A DNA stretch of 64,000 bases. It comes from Tardiphaga sp. P9-11. GTDB taxonomy: Bacteria; Pseudomonadota; Alphaproteobacteria; Rhizobiales; Xanthobacteraceae. The translations under genes were made by a program, and so were the position numbers. Location of the stretch: the NCBI RefSeq assembly GCF_008329525.1, contig NZ_NPKQ01000007.1, positions 124,001 through 188,000 of the forward strand, given 5' to 3'. Shown here in pieces: positions 59,625 through 64,000 of this stretch (positions within the stretch are counted from its first letter, which is position 1; each line of letters begins with the position of its first letter). Below the pieces are notes generated by a model. It searched no databases, was not told the DNA's origin, and was given only the letters and a program-made list of their open reading frames with translations.

Positions 59625-59867
59625 TTATTTGCAGCCGAAACTATTGCAGCCCGGGCGGCCCGCATGCGTGCGCACGAATCCGCTCGTGCTCGGAGCATAG
59701 ATCGCGCGAGCTGGCCGGCTGTGGGTCTGATAGAAATTGGCGCGGGGTGTGTGGACATAATTCGAGTTGCTGCTGGTCGTTGACCGGCGGGTGGCCGCAG
59801 CAGCATCCTCAAATGTCGCGACGCATATCAATCCAAGCCCTATGATCGCCAGCGACAATTTCATCAT
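59625..59867 (-). CDS. Small secreted protein, Ser/Thr-rich
   Basis: An 80-residue protein. A signal peptide (1-24, ending AAAATR) precedes a Ser/Thr/Asn-rich, disordered region and a C-terminal PGCNSFGCK with two Cys. AAGGAAC is 7 bp before ATG 59867. No family recognised. Confidence 0.6.
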   Translation of the reverse strand: MMKLSLAIIGLGLICVATFEDAAAATRRSTTSSNSNYVHTPRANFYQTHSRPARAIYAPSTSGFVRTHAGRPGCNSFGCK

Positions 59868-60198
59868 AATATCGTTCCTTAAATGCGGTTGGGGAGAGAT
59901 CGCAAGGAGGGCGGAAGATTGCTGGCGGGTTCAATTTTCAGGTGTTAGTTCCGCTCATAAAGAACATGAAACGCTAGAGCCTTTGCGGGCGGGCATCATC
60001 CCCCAAACAGGTGATGCGCAAATCAGAATCGTCCAGAGGGTGGCGCTTAATACGAACGCGCTATTGGTGCGCATCAAAGGGAAGATCGACCGACGGCAGT
60101 GTTAGTTGCGGCCCGTTCCGACTACGCGTACGCTGCCAGCAACGAGTGATCGACGCGCTAATTAAGTTAGCGCCAGCAACGAATGCGGAGGGTTAGTA
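59868..60198. other. Gap inside the island
   Basis: About 331 bp with no convincing gene. It contains the second copy (59998-60015) of the short island repeat and the ribosome site of the 60199 gene at its right end. GC content is visibly lower than in the flanking chromosome. Confidence 0.5.
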
Positions 60199-60606
60199 GT
60201 GGAACGTCTTTATCCGACGCTAGCAGCAATAAATCGCGCGGTTGATCACATCATCGTTCAGAACTATTTCGTGTCATTCTATATGTTCATGCTGGTGTTG
60301 GCAGTTGGTGGCGTGTTTGCTCTTCTTCATGGCATTCAGCGGCAGGGCGCAGCATCCCTTACGGACACCAAAGATTGGGCCAGCCTCCATGGGATGAAAT
60401 TCACCATTCATCCGAACGGAAAGGTAGAGGTCGTATCATCTGATGGGCTCAATATGTTGAGATCAACCAAGTCTTTGAAGTTGGCGTTGGTAAAACGGCT
60501 CAAGACCCTAGGACTGCAAATCGATCATTCTGACCTTGATGCGATCATCGAAAGGGAAGCAAGCAGGATAAAAGATCCGAAGCTCGGGACTCAGACAACG
60601 ATTTAA
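60199..60606 (+). CDS. Membrane-anchored protein of unknown function, 135 aa
   Basis: GTG start at 60199, 6 bp after GGAGGG. One transmembrane span (about 26-44, SFYMFMLVLAVGGVFALLH) is followed by a soluble domain with DWASLHGMKFTIHPNGKVEV and two helices (LKLALVKRLKTLGLQID, DLDAIIEREASRI). Codon use is more AT-rich than the chromosomal neighbours, fitting horizontal origin. No family recognised. Confidence 0.68.
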   Translation: MERLYPTLAAINRAVDHIIVQNYFVSFYMFMLVLAVGGVFALLHGIQRQGAASLTDTKDWASLHGMKFTIHPNGKVEVVSSDGLNMLRSTKSLKLALVKRLKTLGLQIDHSDLDAIIEREASRIKDPKLGTQTTI

Positions 60607-60748
60607 TCTTAGATGTCCCTACTTGATCCGGTCGTGGAGCGTCATTTTGAAATGCGCGCAGATGCGACGGCCTTCTTGAAGAGTGCAGTAACGTTGGCTA
60701 CGCCACACCGGGGAAGGGGTTCACGAGAGTGATCAATTGAACAGCAAG

Positions 60749-61000
60749 CTACACGCCCGCCGGCACGGTCGGTCCACTAGGCAGCGGTGCGACCTTCTCA
60801 AACGTGCCGCCGACGGCAATCGCCGAATGCGTCATGGCCGTGTCGCCCCTGTCACCCGGGCAATGCATATAAAGCTTCTCAAAAGAGCCTCCGGGGAAAC
60901 TCGTAGCAACTTTCCCGTCCAGAGAGGAGAACTGCAAGAAGATCGGGCCACAAGCGACAAACAGGGCCAAGAGGAAGAGTGAGAGCTGTTTCGTCAACAT
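60749..61000 (-). CDS. Small secreted protein, 83 aa
   Basis: GGGGAAG precedes ATG 61000. A hydrophobic N-terminus (LSLFLLALFVACGPIFLQF) could be a signal peptide or lipoprotein-like leader (ACG), followed by a short soluble part with one more Cys (MHCPGDRGD). Function unknown. It lies 89 bp downstream of the large membrane protein gene, both on the minus strand. Confidence 0.6.
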   Translation of the reverse strand: MLTKQLSLFLLALFVACGPIFLQFSSLDGKVATSFPGGSFEKLYMHCPGDRGDTAMTHSAIAVGGTFEKVAPLPSGPTVPAGV

Positions 61001-61089
61001 TTACTTCCCCTTACGTTTCGGATTATTTCGAGCGCGGATAGGTGCGCACCTAAAGCGAGTGCGCAAGAAATGATGCCATCGCCGTGGCC

Positions 61090-62577
61090 CTATTGTGGAA
61101 CCTTGGCAGGGACGTCGGAAGCACAGGTCGCCGCGACGGCCGCCATGTTTCCATTGACCCATTTGGTGCAGGACGGGTCCATACGTGTTGCATCGCCTAT
61201 TGCAACGACGGCGAGTTCAGCGCCTGGAGTCAGGCTAACGGTTGGCGGCAACAGTGCATTCTGAACCCGTTGGATTTCTCCAGAAGGGTGAAGCTGAGCA
61301 AAGCTCACGACATAGTTAGTGTGCCAGTTGTAGTTTGAATTTATGGACACCGTCCGGCCGAACAGGCTCTTCGCCGACCCTTTTTCGATGAATGAACTCA
61401 TTTCGTCCTGATATCGAGATATCTCAGATAAAGGTGTGAAAGCTCGTCCAACGTAAACGGAGGCGAGCACGATTAGAGCCAACGAAGGACCCGCCAAAGA
61501 GCCGACGAACGGGACAACAGGTCTATACGTTAGCGCGTGTGCCAAACGCTTAAATGGGGCTAACTCCATTGTGAGAACCGCGACAACGACCAAGCCGAGC
61601 GTCCCGGTGAGGAAGCCAGCCTTCTTCACGGCGTAGGGCGATCCAAGACCAAAGAAGTAAAGCAGCGCAAACTGGAGAATGGGCGGGACAACGACTCCAA
61701 TAATAATTGCAATTAAAGCGACAGGATCCACGAGATTCGATCTGGGAGACACGATGATAAGCAGCGGCACAGCAAGGAGGATGAGAAAAAGAACGCTTAT
61801 AGCCATAGTTCCGTTTGAAATTGAAATACCGCCATCATTTGCGGCAATGGCCTTCATGTCGGTCATGGCCGGGTGGAAAAACGCAATCGCTGACAGCACC
61901 GCCGCAGTTAAAGTGAATTCGAGAAGCCGTATAGTTATGCCCTCAAGACGTAGGGACGGACGAAGCCGTAGAACCGCTGCGGCCACGGCGAGGTGTACCG
62001 CACTCAACGGAAAGAACCATCCGACCACAAAGGTGAAGCCTGAAGAGACTGTCAGCCAAAGGGGGAACTGCCATCTGGCCTTCGCCAAGATAACAAAGCA
62101 GGTCAAAAGCGCTGCCGTCCCAGCGAACTGGCCATAGAAGAAGTTTGCGACGATCTCGTTACCAACAACGAAACGATGCTTTCGAAGCGTGGCGCACAAG
62201 ATCGCGAGCACAATGAGGGATGCCACTGTTTCGGCGGGGGATGTTCGGCGCAGGAGATATGACAGCGCCAGACACGAAGCGATTAGCGCGACGGCATTTA
62301 CGACCAACATTCCGCCGAACGTCGATCCAATCGTGAGACCGACCGCAGCGCCGACGGCATGTGCAGCAGGCGGGTAATAGGACATACTCGCTAGGAAAGA
62401 CGACGACGGAAGGGGCCACTGACGCTGCTCGATCAACTGCGTAGCAAATGCGTGATGTATCCCCGCATCAACACCGACGCTGAAATCCTTCATTCCAACA
62501 AATGCAAACACGATGATCGAAACGGCTGCGATTGAGAAAATCTGAACCGCGCGAGGGTTGATTGACGGAGCTGGCAT
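61090..62577 (-). CDS. Large polytopic membrane protein of unknown function (GT-C-like layout)
   Basis: A 495-residue protein with about ten to twelve hydrophobic spans in residues 1-400 and a soluble, probably periplasmic, C-terminal part of about 100 residues containing two Cys (SCTKWVNGN, ATCASD). An early loop after the first span has DFSVGVDAGIHHAF, an acidic/His-bearing segment placed like the catalytic Asp loop of GT-C glycosyltransferases. GGGAGA precedes ATG 62577. It may transfer a sugar from a lipid carrier, but this rests only on topology. Carried by the island. Confidence 0.65.
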   Translation of the reverse strand: MPAPSINPRAVQIFSIAAVSIIVFAFVGMKDFSVGVDAGIHHAFATQLIEQRQWPLPSSSFLASMSYYPPAAHAVGAAVGLTIGSTFGGMLVVNAVALIASCLALSYLLRRTSPAETVASLIVLAILCATLRKHRFVVGNEIVANFFYGQFAGTAALLTCFVILAKARWQFPLWLTVSSGFTFVVGWFFPLSAVHLAVAAAVLRLRPSLRLEGITIRLLEFTLTAAVLSAIAFFHPAMTDMKAIAANDGGISISNGTMAISVLFLILLAVPLLIIVSPRSNLVDPVALIAIIIGVVVPPILQFALLYFFGLGSPYAVKKAGFLTGTLGLVVVAVLTMELAPFKRLAHALTYRPVVPFVGSLAGPSLALIVLASVYVGRAFTPLSEISRYQDEMSSFIEKGSAKSLFGRTVSINSNYNWHTNYVVSFAQLHPSGEIQRVQNALLPPTVSLTPGAELAVVAIGDATRMDPSCTKWVNGNMAAVAATCASDVPAKVPQ

Positions 62578-62861
62578 GACTCTCCCTAAAGGTTGCCAAT
62601 CTACATACGCGCGCCATTCGCGATCAACTAGAGATCGCTTCATCGACCAGAATCATCAGGAGATGCGCGTATGCAAAGCCATCTCTAGGACGTGCCAAGC
62701 GATATAGAGGCCGCCGCCGGCAACAAGTATCTTGAACTGTAGACCCTGCCAGCGTCCGGACTTCTCCTATCGCTCGCGGAGATCCTTTGAGATGAAGGCA
62801 AGGACGTCTGGATGGTCTGGAAAAACCTGATCTTGGCCGCTCTGCGTGACCAAGTAGCGGT

Positions 62862-63190
62862 AGTTCGACGCTATGCCGCCCACCAACCACTTAACGTTTC
62901 TACTCACTGACGGACGCGGGGCCTTCGTGTCCGCGGCGAGCTTTGGCAACTGGTTCAGGAACGCGGGCCGAGCCGCTAACATGCCGGCTCGCTGCACACC
63001 GCACGGTCTGCGCGTGGCCGCCGCCACCTACTTTGCAGAGAAGGGCGCCATCGATCACTAGCTGATGGCGTGGTTCGGCTGGACCTCGATTTCGCAAGCG
63101 CAAGTCTACACAAAAGCGGCCAGCCGCAAACTCACGGCGCGGGAGGCCGGCAAGCTCATTACGGGAACAGGAGTTGGCTCACCGGCTGAT
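62862..63190 (+). pseudogene. Remnant of a tyrosine recombinase (integrase) C-terminus
   Basis: Three translated blocks in one frame match the C-terminal catalytic domain of phage/ICE integrases: NHLTFLLTDGRGAFVSAASF, then CTPHGLRVAAATYFAEKGA with the conserved H-x-L-R box, then LMAWFGWTSISQAQVYTKAA with the final Tyr. A TAG at 63059-63061 interrupts the frame just after AIDH, where relatives have Gln, and upstream of 62862 the frame is full of stops, so the N-terminal two thirds is gone. It abuts tRNA-Arg, the usual position for a tRNA-integrating element's int gene. Non-functional. Confidence 0.85.
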
Positions 63191-63245
63191 CCAGTAGCCA
63201 TAATGCACCACAAGTTACTGAAAATATTGGAGTTTGGAAATGACA

Positions 63246-63322
63246 TGGCGATCCCAGCAGGATTCGAACCTGCAACCCACGGAGTAGAAATCCGTTACTC
63301 TATCCAGTTGAGCTATGGGACC
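63246..63322 (-). tRNA. tRNA-Arg (TCT)
   Basis: On the minus strand, anticodon stem ACGGA/TCCGT with loop TTTCTAC gives anticodon TCT. The acceptor GGTCCCA pairs with TGGGATC (one G:U), and the T-arm has GGTTCGAATCC. CCA is encoded (TGG at 63246-63248). Its 3' end is duplicated at 58111, marking it as the integration site of the neighbouring island. Confidence 0.97.
63250..63267 (+). repeat. att-like direct repeat within tRNA-Arg (right end of the island)
   Basis: GATCCCAGCAGGATTCGA, the tRNA-Arg acceptor/T-arm segment, is identical to 58111-58128 and in the same orientation, 5,139 bp apart. The intact tRNA is on this side, as expected when the element carries the replacement 3' end. Confidence 0.75.
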
Positions 63323-63593
63323 GGCTGGGCCGTCATATCATCGTCGGTATGGCTTGGACAGACCGGGTGAATTGGCCGGATTCGGACCCGGGTTTCAAGC
63401 GTTAGGGCGGTTGGTGAGCTGGCCTTTGTCTTGCTGATTGAGCGGTGAAACCGCGATTTTAGCCAGAAAGTGTGCCGACGTGATCCGCTTTTCGTCCCAA
63501 AACCGAACGCCCGTCTGTACCTTTGACGCCGCTTCAGTTCCTGTCCCGTTCGGGGATCGTCTCGCGGATTCGACGTTGGCAGGCTGGCGGGTC

Positions 63594-63947
63594 CTAAAGC
63601 TCCGACGACGGGGGCCGAGATGGTGGCTTGCCGTCCTTGCCATTGTCATCGGAGATGCCGCGCTGGCGGGGATCGCCTGGCTCGCCGTCGACCTCGTCCT
63701 CAAATAGCTGCTCCGGGAAGCCGTATTGCCGGGTTACGAAACGGCCGGCAATATAAGAGATCTGGCACGCGATCAGACATCCCGTCGTGACCGCCACACC
63801 GCTCAGCGCCGAAAATCCCTGGCTCCATGTCATGACGGCGGACAGGACGGCGACCAGCACGGTCGTCACGATAATGACCCACAGGGGGCCAACGAGTCCG
63901 ACGGCGAGGCCCGCCAGTGAACTTGTCGCCAAAAGAAGTTCGATCAT
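63594..63947 (-). CDS. Membrane protein of unknown function, 117 aa
   Basis: Three hydrophobic spans (about 2-20, 22-40 and 47-66: LLLATSSLAGLAVGLVGPLW, VIIVTTVLVAVLSAVM, ALSGVAVTTGCLIACQISYIAG) are followed by a charged, disordered tail rich in Asp, Pro and Ser. A plus-strand frame at 63438-63707 also has a hydrophobic end and overlaps the tail; the minus frame has the better membrane pattern. Function unknown. Confidence 0.6.
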   Translation of the reverse strand: MIELLLATSSLAGLAVGLVGPLWVIIVTTVLVAVLSAVMTWSQGFSALSGVAVTTGCLIACQISYIAGRFVTRQYGFPEQLFEDEVDGEPGDPRQRGISDDNGKDGKPPSRPPSSEL

Positions 63948-64000
63948 GATGCGATGCGCCCATAGGGACCAGGTGGTCGGGCGATCGCCGTGATCGTCCG

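Noticed and set aside
63065-63370. Open frame after the integrase stop codon reading through tRNA-Arg
   Set aside because: Only the first 40 residues resemble integrase; the rest is the tRNA read as protein. Treated as part of the pseudogene.
63438-63707. 89-codon plus-strand frame with one hydrophobic span
   Set aside because: Overlaps the tail of the minus-strand membrane protein, whose three-span pattern is more convincing; no ribosome site.

Overview
The window is a chromosomal segment of a high-GC alphaproteobacterium. Gene content and protein style (EF-P with EpmA/EpmB, GlpX-type FBPase, a Ndufs4-like complex I subunit, OpgC, an MXKDX repeat protein, DUF6481, many small DUF3606/PRC proteins) point to the Bradyrhizobium/Rhodopseudomonas/Afipia group (Nitrobacteraceae). 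This is inferred from family resemblance only; no 16S or ribosomal marker is present.

Layout. (1) 0-7.1 kb, housekeeping: tail of a small protein, an AlaC/DapL-like aminotransferase, homoserine dehydrogenase, class II fructose-1,6-bisphosphatase, a GNAT acetyltransferase, a haloacid-dehalogenase-type hydrolase and RecJ. (2) 7.1-11.8 kb, a catabolic unit: a GntR/UTRA regulator diverges from a PcaB-like lyase, a TctC-type binding protein and a divergent class II fumarase, with a perfect 13-bp inverted repeat at the divergent promoter. (3) 11.8-16.4 kb: a lytic transglycosylase, then efp facing epmA-epmB, the complete EF-P beta-lysylation set. (4) 16.4-22.9 kb: membrane and small proteins (HdeD, PrsW, DedA) and an OmpR-type two-component system. 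(5) 23.2-26.8 kb: four genes in a row (PmtA-like methyltransferase, DedA protein, PlcP/LpxH-like phosphoesterase, GT4 glycosyltransferase) that look like a membrane-lipid remodelling cluster. (6) tRNA-Glu, then 27-39 kb packed with small accessory proteins: PilZ, GST, VOC, PAS, PRC-barrel, two DUF3606 proteins, a pair of small paralogues with a YYE motif, a truncated and a full-length H-NS-like protein, a sirtuin, a double cold-shock protein and DUF192, ending at tRNA-Pro. (7) 39.5-46 kb: OpgC, the Ndufs4-like subunit, and a leucine-degradation module (two methylcrotonyl-CoA carboxylase subunits and HMG-CoA lyase). (8) 46-52.7 kb: two orphan TRAP binding proteins, an MXKDX protein, cupin, FKBP, FkbM methyltransferase, DUF1801. 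(9) 53-58.1 kb: a secreted protein of unknown family, then a Tat-exported molybdenum hydroxylase, its [2Fe-2S] subunit and a dihaem cytochrome c (isoquinoline 1-oxidoreductase type), closed by a strong terminator. (10) 58.1-63.3 kb: a small island between an 18-bp copy of the tRNA-Arg(TCT) 3' end and the tRNA itself, holding unknown genes and a dead tyrosine integrase next to the tRNA. (11) A membrane protein closes the window.

How the parts fit: region 2 may release and hydrate fumarate from an imported carboxylate; region 5 together with its divergent two-component system may swap phospholipids for glycolipids; region 9 is a periplasmic oxidation chain passing electrons to cytochrome c without a FAD subunit. 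No CRISPR array, intact transposase or prophage structural gene was seen.
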